Positions 1-9,505 of a stretch of DNA of 64,000 nucleotides are shown piece by piece. The stretch covers positions 1 to 64,000 of the forward strand of contig CAITVK010000072.1 of assembly GCA_903895845.1 (NCBI GenBank). Reading direction: 5' to 3'. Under the pieces are notes generated by a model, which was given only the letters and a program-made list of their open reading frames with translations, was not told the DNA's origin and made no database searches. The position numbers and the translations under genes are program-made. Numbering within the stretch: position 1 is the stretch's first letter; every line of letters begins with the position of its first letter. The stretch is from an uncultured Chitinophagaceae bacterium (GTDB lineage: Bacteria > Bacteroidota > Bacteroidia > Chitinophagales > Chitinophagaceae).

Positions 1-267
1 ATACAATTGATAACCAAGGTCAGGAAGAATATGAAACAAAGGAACCTGACCGAAACCGAACAGATACTGCTCCGCAAAAGGGCAGTAATTGAGTCAGTTA
101 ATGATGAACTAAAGAATATTTGTAAGCTGCAACACACGGGGCACAGGTCAGTCAATGGTTTCTTGTTCAATATAATGTCTGCTCTCGCAGCTTATTCATT
201 CTTCCCAAAGAAACCTTCCCTAAACATAAAAATGAAACATTCAAACCAATTTAAACTCGCAGCTTAA
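1..267 (+). CDS. IS982-family transposase, C-terminal fragment
   Basis: The frame is open from the first base of the window, so only the last ~88 residues are visible. The segment LLRKRAVIESVNDELKN followed by HTGHRSVNGFLFN and FFPKKPSL is the typical C-terminal end of IS982-family DDE transposases: the catalytic Glu region (KRxxIExxND), then the HxRS block. The protein would catalyse cut-and-paste movement of its own element. The N-terminal catalytic Asp residues lie outside the window, so whether the gene is intact cannot be judged. Confidence 0.85.
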   Translation: MQLITKVRKNMKQRNLTETEQILLRKRAVIESVNDELKNICKLQHTGHRSVNGFLFNIMSALAAYSFFPKKPSLNIKMKHSNQFKLAA

Positions 268-290
268 ACCGAACTCACGTTAATTAAGCA
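1..290 (+). mobile_element. 3' end of an IS982-like insertion sequence
   Basis: The transposase fragment stops at 267 and is followed at once by ACCGAACTCACGTTAA (268-283), which I take to be the right terminal inverted repeat because it sits where the IS982 right end usually lies. The left end is outside the window, so the repeat pair and target duplication cannot be confirmed. The remaining ~100 bp before galU show no other gene. Confidence 0.5.
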
Positions 291-383
291 GATTTTTTAA
301 GCCTTAATATGCAGATGCACGTGGTTTATACTTATTCGATTCTAAGTAAAGTCAGAACAAAAAAATAAGCGATGAGTCAAGAT

Positions 384-1280
384 TCAGACTTTATGATACC
401 TAACTGTATTCTGCTCCCCATGTTCCGCAATTATCTCTTTCATAAAGGCAATTACTTTAGACGAAAACTCTTTACGCTTGACAGCATATTCAATCGTTGT
501 TTTGATAAAGTCCAGTTTATTACCTATATCATATCTTTTACCATCGAAAGTTTGGGAGTAGATAGATTCTCTTTTCAGTAATTCTATCATCGCATCAGTC
601 AGTTGAAGTTCATTACCCTTACCTTTTGGCGTTTTCTCCAAAGCCTTGTAAATACCGGGTGTGAGGATATACCTACCTGCAATGGCAAGATTGGAAGGCG
701 CCGTTTCTACACTAGGCTTTTCTATTAGTTGATTCAACCGCATTAATTTCTCCGACAACGCATCGCCCCCAACAATGCCATAACGAGAAACCTTATCTCT
801 AGGCACAGTCTCTACCGCAATCACAGTGCTTTGGTATTGCTCATGTATATCCATTAACTGTTGGGTAACCGGAATAACAGAGTCGATGATGGTATCTCCA
901 AGCAAAACTGCAAAAGGCTCATTGCCGGTATGCTGACGTGCATAATAGATGGCATCCCCGAGTCCATTGATGTCTTTCTGACGTATGAAGTGAATGTTTG
1001 CAAGGTTAGTCAGGTTCCTGATTTCATCGTACATCATGTCTTCTTTGCCTTTGATGCGCTCCTCTAGTTCGTAGTTTCTATCAAAATGGTCTTCGATTGC
1101 ACGCTTGCCTCTACCAGAAATAATTAATATATCCTCAATGCCAGAGTCAACTGCTTCCTGCACCACATACTGAATGGTAGGGGTATCAATGATAGGTAAC
1201 ATCTCTTTTGGGGATGCTTTTGTAGCCGGAAGAAACCTAGTACCTAGCCCCGCTGCGGGGATTACTGCTTTTTTTACCAT
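384..1280 (-). CDS. galU: UTP--glucose-1-phosphate uridylyltransferase
   Basis: A 298-residue cytoplasmic nucleotidyltransferase making UDP-glucose from UTP and glucose-1-phosphate for envelope polysaccharides. The N-terminus carries the pyrophosphorylase signature AAGLGTRFLPATKASPKE (residues 9-26) with the Gly-rich nucleotide loop and Arg15; sugar-binding EKPS lies in the second half. Length is standard for bacterial GalU. It is the last gene of a minus-strand run and starts 9 bp after the stop of the GHMP kinase, so the two are probably co-transcribed. Because that partner resembles glucuronokinase, use of a uronic-acid phosphate as an additional substrate is possible but not shown. Confidence 0.93.
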   Translation of the reverse strand: MVKKAVIPAAGLGTRFLPATKASPKEMLPIIDTPTIQYVVQEAVDSGIEDILIISGRGKRAIEDHFDRNYELEERIKGKEDMMYDEIRNLTNLANIHFIRQKDINGLGDAIYYARQHTGNEPFAVLLGDTIIDSVIPVTQQLMDIHEQYQSTVIAVETVPRDKVSRYGIVGGDALSEKLMRLNQLIEKPSVETAPSNLAIAGRYILTPGIYKALEKTPKGKGNELQLTDAMIELLKRESIYSQTFDGKRYDIGNKLDFIKTTIEYAVKRKEFSSKVIAFMKEIIAEHGEQNTVRYHKV

Positions 1281-1289
1281 AATGTCTTC

Positions 1290-2282
1290 TTATATCACAT
1301 AAGGCTTGATAACCCTTGCCTGTATGTTTCTTAGTGAATAAACTAATTTCTGCAACATCTCGTTGTCTTTATAAATGCCAATGATAGCCCCTCCAGATCC
1401 TGTAAAAGAAGCAGATGCACCACAAGCCCTTGCTGTTTCTACCATTTCATTGTTACTATCAGATATCTGCATAATCTTCTTTCGGTTATTGAAATTCTCA
1501 TTTATCAAATAACCCAATGTATCAAAATCGCCCTTTAATATTGCTCCTTTCCCTTTTTCAGCAAGCTCGGCAATATCTTTGAGGGTGTTTATCACTTGTT
1601 GGTCTCCTTGTTGATATTTTGTTTTGATGTCGTTTAATACTTTGCCAGAAACCTTACTCAAATCTGTTTTGTACGCGATATAAAAATGGGGAAGTTTATC
1701 AGTTGGGAGTCGCTCATATTTTCCATACCCATGCTTTTCAATATGATCTTTATTAAAATCCATATAAACACAACCTTCATAGCTTTGAATAACACGATCT
1801 TGTAAGCCAGCAGTTATGCCCAGTTCTTTCACTTCGGCATCCAAAGCAATTTTAGGTAGGTGCCCCAAAGGAATTTCAACTCTATAGAACTGCATCAGTG
1901 CCCTCAACGTGGCAATAACGATTGCGCTGGAACCTGCGAGACCTACCTGACGAGGAATATTTGAATTGTATTGAATAGTGAAATTTTTGCTTGCCACTCT
2001 GATACTATTTTCATCACAATAGTCACAGAATTTTTTGATTGCCGCCTTAATTACGGGGATACCCCCATTGTAGCCAGTGAGACTGACTGTTTCCTTGAGG
2101 TCGTAAATGTTTTGAAAATGATTTGAGTCCGACTCCTGAGGTTCAATATACAGTTTGGGGGATTGATAGATTAATATTTTCGCAGCAAAATTCTTAACAA
2201 TCAAACTGATTGTTTTTCCATTGTAGCCATCTGAAGGATTACCCACCAAACCAGCACGGGCATAAGCAATACTGTCTATCAT
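1290..2282 (-). CDS. GHMP kinase, glucuronokinase-like
   Basis: Predicted sugar 1-kinase of the GHMP family, ~330 residues from the Met at 2282; the frame stays open to 2348, but the family start ARAGLVGNPSDGYNGKTIS follows the 2282 Met directly. The ATP-binding motif PRQVGLAGSSAIVIATL and the C-terminal GASASFTGSGGAIIG motif are present. The N-terminal GNPSD-Y-GKTIS block is characteristic of plant-type glucuronokinases, suggesting D-glucuronate 1-phosphate as product. The downstream galU would supply the nucleotidyl transfer step to a UDP-sugar. A heptose or other sugar kinase role cannot be excluded from sequence alone. Confidence 0.8.
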   Translation of the reverse strand: MIDSIAYARAGLVGNPSDGYNGKTISLIVKNFAAKILIYQSPKLYIEPQESDSNHFQNIYDLKETVSLTGYNGGIPVIKAAIKKFCDYCDENSIRVASKNFTIQYNSNIPRQVGLAGSSAIVIATLRALMQFYRVEIPLGHLPKIALDAEVKELGITAGLQDRVIQSYEGCVYMDFNKDHIEKHGYGKYERLPTDKLPHFYIAYKTDLSKVSGKVLNDIKTKYQQGDQQVINTLKDIAELAEKGKGAILKGDFDTLGYLINENFNNRKKIMQISDSNNEMVETARACGASASFTGSGGAIIGIYKDNEMLQKLVYSLRNIQARVIKPYVI

Positions 2283-2386
2283 ATTGCAAACATATATATT
2301 TATGGTAGTATTCGTACACGATGCCACTAAAAGTTTTAGCCCAAACACAACCCCGGGAAGCTCTTCAGTTCCAATTTCTATATACC

Positions 2387-3205
2387 TTAAAGTACAGTAT
2401 GCTTTGATTCTACTTTATTGCCCCAAAATATCCTTGCTTTGTTGTCAAAGTCTTTGGTGTCATCAGTAGTGTAGAACGCTAGTGAACCAGTTTGTAGGCA
2501 CTTATTCTCTATGGCTGGATGACGTTGCAGGTAATCGGCAAGGCTCTTGGCAACAATCTCTCCCTGTGATAGAATGCTGATATGGGACGGTGTAAATTGC
2601 TGTAGCTTTTCTATCAGCAAAGGGTAGTGGGTGCAGGCAAGTAACAACGTATCTATATCCTTGTCTTGTTGTAATAGATGTTGCAAATGCTTCTTTATAA
2701 AGTAATCTGCACCCTCGCTATCATATTCGTTGTTTTCTATTAATGGAACCCACATAGGGCATGCCTCCTGATATACTTTCATATCGGGATAGAACTTAGC
2801 TATCTCTATTGGATATGATTGGGATTGTACCGTACCAATAGTGCCCACGATGCCCACTTTGTTGGTACGGGTATATTGACCCAAAACTTCTGTTGTAGGA
2901 CGGATAACGCCCAACACTCTCTTGTCGGGGGCAATAGTGGCTAAGTCTTTCTGCTGAATCGTTCGTAATGCCTTGGCAGAAGCCGTATTGCAAGCGAGTA
3001 TCACTAATGAACATCCCTGACTAAAAAACCATTCCACACACTGTAACGTGTACTGATAAACAGTTTCATAACTGCGTGTACCATAAGGCGAACGGGCATT
3101 GTCGCCAAGATATAGATAACTATATTGTGGTAGCTCCTTCACAATTTCCTTCAAAATAGTGAGTCCACCATAACCACTGTCAAAAACACCGATAGGCCCT
3201 TTCAT
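2387..3205 (-). CDS. murI: Glutamate racemase
   Basis: Interconverts L- and D-glutamate for peptidoglycan precursors in the cytoplasm. The 272-residue protein begins PIGVFDSGYGGLT and carries both catalytic cysteines in their family contexts, ACNTAS (Cys72) and ACTHYP (Cys191). This is the usual length. It lies 105 bp upstream of the GHMP kinase start and 82 bp downstream of lptC within a minus-strand run of envelope genes. Confidence 0.96.
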   Translation of the reverse strand: MKGPIGVFDSGYGGLTILKEIVKELPQYSYLYLGDNARSPYGTRSYETVYQYTLQCVEWFFSQGCSLVILACNTASAKALRTIQQKDLATIAPDKRVLGVIRPTTEVLGQYTRTNKVGIVGTIGTVQSQSYPIEIAKFYPDMKVYQEACPMWVPLIENNEYDSEGADYFIKKHLQHLLQQDKDIDTLLLACTHYPLLIEKLQQFTPSHISILSQGEIVAKSLADYLQRHPAIENKCLQTGSLAFYTTDDTKDFDNKARIFWGNKVESKHTVL

Positions 3206-3286
3206 AAGTTATAAGTTATGAATTATGAGTTATGAACTCTATGAACTATGGTTTTTAACTCATAATTCATATCTCATAACTCATAA
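3206..3286. repeat. AT-rich inverted repeat between murI and lptC
   Basis: Built from tandem variants of GAATTATGAGTTATGAA on the left and the complementary form ACTCATAATTCAT...CTCATAACTCATAAC on the right, so the RNA could fold on itself. Related TTATAAGTTATGAATTATGAG strings recur at 21628-21665, 23890-23925, 27184-27205 and 60505-60541. It is therefore a dispersed intergenic family, not a gene-specific signal. Confidence 0.75.
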
Positions 3287-3883
3287 CTAGTATGTGCTAT
3301 CTGCAATATTAATAAAGCTTTGTTTGCCTGTGTTGATTCGTCCAATTTTATTCAGCGTAAACCATTTAAAGTTCTGATCTGCCCGCAAACCTTGTCCGTA
3401 TATCTTTTGTCGAGGATTCTGCTGACTGATCACCACCGGCTTATCGGTGTAATATAACCCCAATGATTGATTCCAATACAACTCTTTGCACCAAAGTGTA
3501 TCTTTTTTGCGATTGAAAACAATGACACTATCACTCAAGAAAACCTTATTGTCATTCTCCAAATACTGACCATAACTAGCATACAACTGACTCTCTACAG
3601 TGGTAAGACTGTCATAGAAGTCTACATGAAGCGACTTGGGAAACTCTATCTTAGCGGAGTCTGTTTGGTAGCGAAGCATTAAAGGAGCAGTAAGACGTGC
3701 AGTTGTTTTACCACCTTCAGTCATGATACTTTCAATATTTTTTCCTTCTTCAATGCCAACCTTATGTTCTCCTAATGCCTTTACAGTTTCTATGCTATTT
3801 TCACAACTATATAAGATAACAGAAGCAAAAATAACTGCCGCTATTATCCTGAAAGGAAGAAGTATTTTGTGAAACTGATGCAT
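3287..3883 (-). CDS. lptC: LPS export ABC transporter periplasmic protein LptC (lipoprotein)
   Basis: A 198-residue protein with an N-terminal hydrophobic stretch and a lipobox-like ending VILYSC (Cys27), so probably an inner-membrane-attached lipoprotein facing the periplasm. The body (SIMTEGGKTTARLTAPLMLRYQ, then KSLHVDFYDSL, SQLYASYGQYLENDNKVFLSDSVIVFN) is the beta-strand-rich OstA/LptC pattern. LptC relays lipopolysaccharide from the LptBFG extractor to LptA. Sequence similarity in this family is low, but the layout and envelope-gene context fit. Confidence 0.82.
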   Translation of the reverse strand: MHQFHKILLPFRIIAAVIFASVILYSCENSIETVKALGEHKVGIEEGKNIESIMTEGGKTTARLTAPLMLRYQTDSAKIEFPKSLHVDFYDSLTTVESQLYASYGQYLENDNKVFLSDSVIVFNRKKDTLWCKELYWNQSLGLYYTDKPVVISQQNPRQKIYGQGLRADQNFKWFTLNKIGRINTGKQSFINIADSTY

Positions 3884-3942
3884 AGTAATTACTTAGTGAG
3901 CAACGCAAAGAAACGAAGGAGTAGTTGATAAAAGTATAAAGG

Positions 3943-4662
3943 TTAATTACACTCACTAATTGCATGGAGTCCCTTGAATAATAAATCGGGGTCGGCAACC
4001 AATTCATTCCTCAGATGAGGGAGAAAGAACGGCATGTCACCTCCCGTCATCAATACTTTTAGGTTGTTATATTTCTCTTTGTAGGCTTCAATTATACCGT
4101 CAATTTCTTTACTCATTCCCAATATCACACCGCTTTGAAGGTTAGTGTTGGTATCATAACCCACCAACGGAAAGTTATGTTTTGCCTTCACCAAAGGTAA
4201 TAATGCAGTCTGTTCGTGCATGGCCCTGAAACGCATAATCAACCCAGGTGAGATGCTTCCCCCCAAGAACTCATGGTATTTATTAGTAAAATTATACGTA
4301 GTGCAAGTACCTAAACCAATGGACAGTGTATGTTGATTTGGAAACAAAGTTACTGATGCTGCACAAATTGCCAACCTGTCCGCACCAATCGTTTCAGGCT
4401 TACCTACAGGCGTAGTAATAGGCAGCTTACTAGTATGATTTAACTTATGAAACTGTGTAGTTCGCATCAATACGTCCTCAATAGCAGAATCATGATTAAT
4501 CACACTTGAAAGAATCGCTTTGTTTGGTTTGTATTGATCCAATAATGCCTCAACAGATGGCAGACTGTCATCTTTAAGTACCTCAACTGCACTTAAACTA
4601 CCATCCATAAACACGGCACACTTCAGGCGCGTATTACCAAAATCAAAGCAAAGTGTTGTCAT
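3943..4662 (-). CDS. coaX: Type III pantothenate kinase
   Basis: First step of coenzyme A synthesis, phosphorylating pantothenate. The 239-residue protein has the ASKHA phosphate-1 motif DFGNTRLKCAVF (residues 7-18), the catalytic GADR motif (93-96, Asp95) and a central GLGTCTTYNF block followed by GGSISPGL. CoaX enzymes need a monovalent cation and are not CoA-inhibited. lptC starts about 60 bp after its stop on the same strand, so the two are probably co-transcribed. Confidence 0.94.
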   Translation of the reverse strand: MTTLCFDFGNTRLKCAVFMDGSLSAVEVLKDDSLPSVEALLDQYKPNKAILSSVINHDSAIEDVLMRTTQFHKLNHTSKLPITTPVGKPETIGADRLAICAASVTLFPNQHTLSIGLGTCTTYNFTNKYHEFLGGSISPGLIMRFRAMHEQTALLPLVKAKHNFPLVGYDTNTNLQSGVILGMSKEIDGIIEAYKEKYNNLKVLMTGGDMPFFLPHLRNELVADPDLLFKGLHAISECN

Positions 4663-4669
4663 AAGTATT

Positions 4670-4800
4670 ATTTTATTTTACCACAAGGAACACTAGGACT
4701 TAATCACAATGTACACTAAGGATTTCATTAAGAGTCACTTGAGCGTTTATTTTTTAGTGTTGTTTGTGTCTCTCTTTCTTGGTGGGCTTTGTGGTTAATT
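4670..4800. repeat. Degenerate inverted repeat of the ACCACAAAG family
   Basis: Left arm begins TTTACCACAAGGAACACTAGG and the right arm ends GGTGGGCTTTGTGGTTAA. The arms are imperfect complements. Better preserved members of the same family are at 40385-40512 and 44289-44389. It lies between coaX and the Lon-domain gene. Confidence 0.55.
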
Positions 4801-4808
4801 TCTTTCTT

Positions 4809-5450
4809 TCACATATCGAAATTAAATCCTTTCAACTCCCTGAAATGTCCATTAAGTTGTATTCGATGCTTTAAGTTTTCCGCATCTGCAATGATGGGTA
4901 ATATCTTTTGCAAATGCCTTCGGATATATTCAAGTCGTTGTACCTCATATAACAAACTATTCAGTTCATATTCCTCATTCACAGGTAATCCAACATGATG
5001 TGCAATATCATAACTAACCAATTCCTCATCTGGTTTCTTAAAATCTTTTTCTACACCTAGCAGCTTATGTAGTTCTCTTACCATAGGAAGAATCCCTGAC
5101 ATCAATGCCGCATTCCTTGATATAATATTGGGTGGATATTGCACAATAGCCCCACTATATAGCTTATCAGGAATACTCTTTACCAGTTCTAATGTTTTAA
5201 ATACCTGAACCCCCTTAGTACGTATATCCATTTTACCATCCTCATACACCTCCACAATTTCAACAATTTCTACTAAAGTGCCCAGTTCATTTACGCCATT
5301 CTCTAGTACAGTCGGAATACCAAAAGGCTTTGCTTCTGCATAACAATCGTTTGCCAGTTGCTTATAGCGTGGTTCGAAGATGTGTAAGTTCAACACCTCT
5401 TCCGGAAAAACTACAATACCCAAAGGGAATATGGGAATAAAATTGATCAT
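4809..5450 (-). CDS. LON peptidase substrate-binding domain protein
   Basis: A 213-residue stand-alone LonSB/PUA-like domain. It starts with the family signature IPIFPLGIVVFPEEVLNLHIFEPRYKQL and continues with GTLVEIVEIVEVYEDGKMDIRTKGVQVF. There is no AAA or protease domain, so it is not a Lon protease; it probably binds polypeptides or acts as an adaptor. The ATP-dependent parts of Lon are absent on both sides. The exact role of these short proteins is unknown. Confidence 0.88.
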   Translation of the reverse strand: MINFIPIFPLGIVVFPEEVLNLHIFEPRYKQLANDCYAEAKPFGIPTVLENGVNELGTLVEIVEIVEVYEDGKMDIRTKGVQVFKTLELVKSIPDKLYSGAIVQYPPNIISRNAALMSGILPMVRELHKLLGVEKDFKKPDEELVSYDIAHHVGLPVNEEYELNSLLYEVQRLEYIRRHLQKILPIIADAENLKHRIQLNGHFRELKGFNFDM

Positions 5451-5464
5451 AACTTTAATTTGTT

Positions 5465-5533
5465 AATCGTTTACCGCTTTCCGTTTACTGAAGTGTAGCT
5501 TTTGGTTTGACGGTAAACGGTCAACGGAAAGCT
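5465..5533. repeat. CGGTAAACGG-family inverted repeat
   Basis: Contains CGTTTACCGCTTTCCGTTTAC on the left and GACGGTAAACGGTCAACGG on the right, which partly pair. The same family occurs at 32134-32196 between genes and at 43050-43121 inside a coding sequence, where 20 of 22 bases match the right arm here. Confidence 0.7.
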
Positions 5534-5535
5534 AT

Positions 5536-7359
5536 TTACTTCATCTCTTGCATCTCAATCAGCTTCTTGTACATACCACCAGCTTCCAACAATTGTTCAT
5601 GATTGCCACGTTCGATGATATTACCCTTTTGCAAAACAATAATTTCATCGGCATGCCTGATAGTGCTCAACCTGTGCGCAATCACAATACTCGTTCTATT
5701 TTGCATCATCTTGTTAATTGCATCTTGCACCAAACGCTCGCTTTCGGTATCTAATGCTGAAGTTGCTTCATCCAGAATCAAAATTGGCGCATTCTTATAT
5801 ATCGCTCTCGCAATAGTCAATCGTTGTTTTTGTCCGCCGCTCAAACGCATTCCCCTATCGCCAATCTCTGTATCGTACCCCTTTTCTAATTGCGAAATGA
5901 ACTCGTGTGCATTGGCAATTTTAGCCGCATCTATTGCCTTTTCTTTATCCACTTTTACGCTACCAAGGGTAATATTATTTAATACCGAATCATTAAAAAG
6001 AATTGCTTCCTGCGAAACTATGGAAATCATCGACCGCAAATCCCTCACTTTAATGTCCCTTATATCAATACCATCTATAGTGATGCTTCCACCCGTAACA
6101 TCGTAAAAGCGAGGAATCAAATCGGCAAAAGTAGACTTCCCAGCACCACTTTCCCCTACCAATGCAATAGTTTTCCCTTTGGCAATAGTAGTCGTTAGCC
6201 CCTTTAAGATGGGTTGATCAGTGTATGCAAACGAGATATTGTTACATACGATTTCACTACTAAATTCTGTCTTCGCTAACGCATCTTTTTTGTCGGTTAT
6301 CGTTTGAGGCATATCAATAATGCGTAACACCCTTTCCCCTGCCGACAACCCTCTCTGTAAAAAGGTAAAGGCATTGGCTGTATTTTTTGCAGGTTGAATA
6401 ATCTGAAAATAGAAGGCAATGTAAGCGATAAACCCCGAAGCAGTAAGGGTGCTTTTACCTTGTAAAATTAGAGAACCACCATAAACAATAATGACCAAAA
6501 TAACTAAAACACCCAATATTTCTGATAACGGTGAAGCTAATTCTCGCTGATTAACGATCGACTTCAACGTTCTAGAAAGCTTCGTATTTGCATCCTTAAA
6601 CTTCTCATTAATTATTTCTTCCGCATTAAAGCTTTTTATGATCCGGATGCCTGATATTGCTTCGTCAGCCATGTTGAGTACTACCCCAACCATTCCTTGA
6701 TTCTCATTTGATTGTTTTCTTAGCCTACGGGAAATATTAGAAATGATAAATCCTGAAATTGGAAAGAAGATTAAAGTAAACAAAGTAAGATGCGGAGACA
6801 AATAAAAGAGCATAATAAAAGTTGAAATAATCACCAATGGCTCCCTGAAAATAGTCTGTACAGAAGCAGCTATAGAGTTCTCTATCTCAATCACATCATT
6901 ACTGATGGTCGAAAGTAAATCCCCTTTCTTTTCGTTATGATAAAAAGCGAGTGATTGATTACTATACTGAAAAAACAGATCACGCCTTAGCTTTCCTAGC
7001 AGGTTCACACGCATTCTTGTAAGTACTTTCTGACTAAGAAACCCAAATAAGTTTTTCAATAAAACGAACACAAAAATTACGGCACATACATAAATGAGTA
7101 CACCAAGCTTTCCTTCCGTTTGTACATAACCATTGAGGTTATAGTAAAAATAGTCCTTAAAATAATCTATACTCAGACTAAAATGAGGCATTGATGCAAC
7201 TTGTGGCTGTTTGTTGTTAAACAACACATCTAGCAATGGTATTAACAACGTGAAATTTAGTAACCCAAAAATGATATACAGAAATATATAAACAATGTAT
7301 TCTGGTACAAAATGATGATATGGTTTAGAGAACTGTAGTAACCTGAAAAATATTTTCAT
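5536..7359 (-). CDS. ABC transporter, ATP-binding/permease (MsbA-like)
   Basis: A 607-residue half-transporter exporter. About six membrane segments fill residues 20-330, followed by one ATPase domain: Walker A GESGAGKST (402-410), signature LSGGQ (506-510) and Walker B ILILDE (526-531). The fold and the lptC/lpxB-bearing neighbourhood fit lipid A-core flipping by MsbA, working as a homodimer in the inner membrane. Lipid or drug export by a related family member is an alternative. It starts 118 bp downstream of the Ldh gene. Confidence 0.86.
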   Translation of the reverse strand: MKIFFRLLQFSKPYHHFVPEYIVYIFLYIIFGLLNFTLLIPLLDVLFNNKQPQVASMPHFSLSIDYFKDYFYYNLNGYVQTEGKLGVLIYVCAVIFVFVLLKNLFGFLSQKVLTRMRVNLLGKLRRDLFFQYSNQSLAFYHNEKKGDLLSTISNDVIEIENSIAASVQTIFREPLVIISTFIMLFYLSPHLTLFTLIFFPISGFIISNISRRLRKQSNENQGMVGVVLNMADEAISGIRIIKSFNAEEIINEKFKDANTKLSRTLKSIVNQRELASPLSEILGVLVILVIIVYGGSLILQGKSTLTASGFIAYIAFYFQIIQPAKNTANAFTFLQRGLSAGERVLRIIDMPQTITDKKDALAKTEFSSEIVCNNISFAYTDQPILKGLTTTIAKGKTIALVGESGAGKSTFADLIPRFYDVTGGSITIDGIDIRDIKVRDLRSMISIVSQEAILFNDSVLNNITLGSVKVDKEKAIDAAKIANAHEFISQLEKGYDTEIGDRGMRLSGGQKQRLTIARAIYKNAPILILDEATSALDTESERLVQDAINKMMQNRTSIVIAHRLSTIRHADEIIVLQKGNIIERGNHEQLLEAGGMYKKLIEMQEMK

Positions 7360-7476
7360 CTATTTATTTTTGATGGTATAACCAACTGCTTTTAAATATA
7401 AAAAGGGGATAAAGGTATAGTTAAGCCTATCAATTTGGAAAAAGGGTTATCGAATATTGTGCTAATATTTCTATTC

Positions 7477-8571
7477 CTAATTAATTAAAGACTGTAATGT
7501 TATGCCAAACCTATCCCCTACTTCTTTTAAATCACCAACAACAGATGCAACAATGGGTATTCCTTCTTTCATCCGAACAGCTTCCATTTCCCTTTCCGGG
7601 TCACCAGGTATCAATACCCGCTCATAACCTTCCGCTGGTTTCGCCGCCCTAAAACGAGTAATCCAGTTATCCATATTTGCTTTAAAATCCGCTGCAGGCC
7701 TAAAAGCATCAATACGCATCGCTCCAAAGAAATGTCCTAATCCTTGCCCCGGCATATTTTCCGGCATTGCAATATAAGCAGGAAAAGGAGGTGCCCAAGG
7801 TCCATAACTCGCCCCGCTTAAAACCGCAGAAAATATATCTACAATACTTCCCAATGCATAGCCCTTATGGCTTCCATGCTCCCGATCACTTCCCAAAGGC
7901 AACAATGCCCCTTGCTTTTTTAGCGCATTGGCATCTGTACTTGGGTTACCTTCTTTATCCTGAACCCAACCCAAAGGCGTATCTGCATTCTTACGTTGTA
8001 AAATCTCCAGCTTACCATTGGCAGCAGTTGTAGTGGCAAAGTCAGCTACAAAAGGAGGCTGTTCACCAGCCGGAATAGCTACCGCAATAGGGTTAGTACC
8101 CAACATTTTCTCTATGCTGAATGTAGGCGCTACCAAAGCACTTGCATTGGTCATGGCTATCCCAATCATATCATGTTCCAAAGCCATCATGGCATGAAAA
8201 CCTGCAATGCCAAAGTGATTACTATTCTTCACACTTACCCAGCCAGTGCCAACATTCTTGGCTTTCTCAATGGCGACTTGCATCGCAAATGGCGCCACCA
8301 CGAGACCCAACCCGGCATCGCCATCAACTACAGCCGTAGAAGGGGTTTCATGTACAACCTTGATGGATGGATTTGCATTAATTCGCTTCGCTTCCCACAA
8401 ACGAACATAACCTCCCAACCTTGCAACCCCATGACTATCAATGCCCCTGATATCTGCTGAAAGCAAGGTTTTGGTAGCAATTGTCGCATCAGCATAACTG
8501 CATCCCATTTTGATAAAAACGGTATGGGTAAAAGTGTAAAGCTGTTCGTATGTAAATACTTGTTCTTTCAT
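7477..8571 (-). CDS. Ldh family (malate/L-lactate/ureidoglycolate-type) oxidoreductase
   Basis: A 364-residue NAD(P)-dependent 2-hydroxyacid dehydrogenase of the type 2 malate/lactate dehydrogenase family. Features seen are ADIRGIDSHGVARLGGYVRLW near the N-terminus, VSVKNSNHFGIAGFHAM in the middle, FATTTAANGKLE and HKGYALGSIVDIFSAVLSGA. These enzymes lack a Rossmann fold. The physiological substrate cannot be told from the sequence. It lies 31 bp downstream of pyrF on the same strand. Confidence 0.88.
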   Translation of the reverse strand: MKEQVFTYEQLYTFTHTVFIKMGCSYADATIATKTLLSADIRGIDSHGVARLGGYVRLWEAKRINANPSIKVVHETPSTAVVDGDAGLGLVVAPFAMQVAIEKAKNVGTGWVSVKNSNHFGIAGFHAMMALEHDMIGIAMTNASALVAPTFSIEKMLGTNPIAVAIPAGEQPPFVADFATTTAANGKLEILQRKNADTPLGWVQDKEGNPSTDANALKKQGALLPLGSDREHGSHKGYALGSIVDIFSAVLSGASYGPWAPPFPAYIAMPENMPGQGLGHFFGAMRIDAFRPAADFKANMDNWITRFRAAKPAEGYERVLIPGDPEREMEAVRMKEGIPIVASVVGDLKEVGDRFGITLQSLIN

Positions 8572-8602
8572 CTAAGAGTTTTTGTTGATGACTTAAAACT
8601 TC

Positions 8603-9412
8603 CTAATCTAAATACTCCGCCATCTCCAACTGATATTCCTTTGCTACTTTCATAGCAGCAGCGGCAAAGCCTTCGCTGTTGTCTGCATAAATAATGGCGC
8701 GGCTTGCATTTACCAATAGTCCACAATCTTTGTTCATGCCATACTCAGCTACTTCTTTCAAACTTCCTCCTTGCGCACCAACTCCTGGCACCAACAAAAA
8801 ATAATCTGGAATAATATTTCTGATAACAGCTAAGTCTTTTGCTTTGGTTGCACCAATCACAAACATCAGATTATTGGGTGTTCCCCAGCTAGAAACAGTT
8901 TCTAATACCTGTTCGTATAAATGTGTATGACCATCTGCTAGCTTCCTTTGCTGAAAATTATTTGCACCGTCGTTCGATGTAAGCCCCAATACAATCGTCC
9001 ACTTGTTTTTATACTCCAGAAAAGGCTTCACGCTATCTTCTCCCATATAAGGTGCAACTGTAACCGCATCAAAAGGTAGTACTTCAAAGAAGGTTTTGGC
9101 ATATTGGGAAGAGGTATTACCAATATCCCCGCGCTTTGCATCTGCAATTTTAAAGTGAGTTGGAGGAATATAATATAAGGTCCGCTCCATCGCTTCCCAT
9201 CCTTTCATCCCCATCGATTCATAGAAGGCTGTATTGATTTTATATGAAACACAATAATCTTTAGTGGCATCAATAATAGCTTTATTAAACTCAAATATAG
9301 CATCAGGATGTTGTTGCAGATGCTTTGGCAATTTTGTAAGATCTGTATCTAATCCGACACATAAAAAAGATTCTTTAGTACGAATCTGTTCAATCAATTC
9401 CTTCCTGTTCAT
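8603..9412 (-). CDS. pyrF: Orotidine 5'-phosphate decarboxylase (type 2)
   Basis: Last step of de novo UMP synthesis. The 269-residue protein has the catalytic tetrad in DAKRGD (Asp91, Lys93, Asp96) followed by IGNT, and CVGLDTD near the N-terminus. Length and motifs fit the longer type 2 PyrF. A possible promoter box, TACTTTTA on the minus strand at 9424-9417, sits only four bases before the ATG, so the message may be leaderless. Confidence 0.95.
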   Translation of the reverse strand: MNRKELIEQIRTKESFLCVGLDTDLTKLPKHLQQHPDAIFEFNKAIIDATKDYCVSYKINTAFYESMGMKGWEAMERTLYYIPPTHFKIADAKRGDIGNTSSQYAKTFFEVLPFDAVTVAPYMGEDSVKPFLEYKNKWTIVLGLTSNDGANNFQQRKLADGHTHLYEQVLETVSSWGTPNNLMFVIGATKAKDLAVIRNIIPDYFLLVPGVGAQGGSLKEVAEYGMNKDCGLLVNASRAIIYADNSEGFAAAAMKVAKEYQLEMAEYLD

Positions 9413-9505
9413 GCGGTAAAAGTAAATTAAACAATGATTAATTGAATTGAATGAAAAAAATGATTTGAACTTTTATTAAATCATATTGAAAAGGCAACCT
9501 AATTT

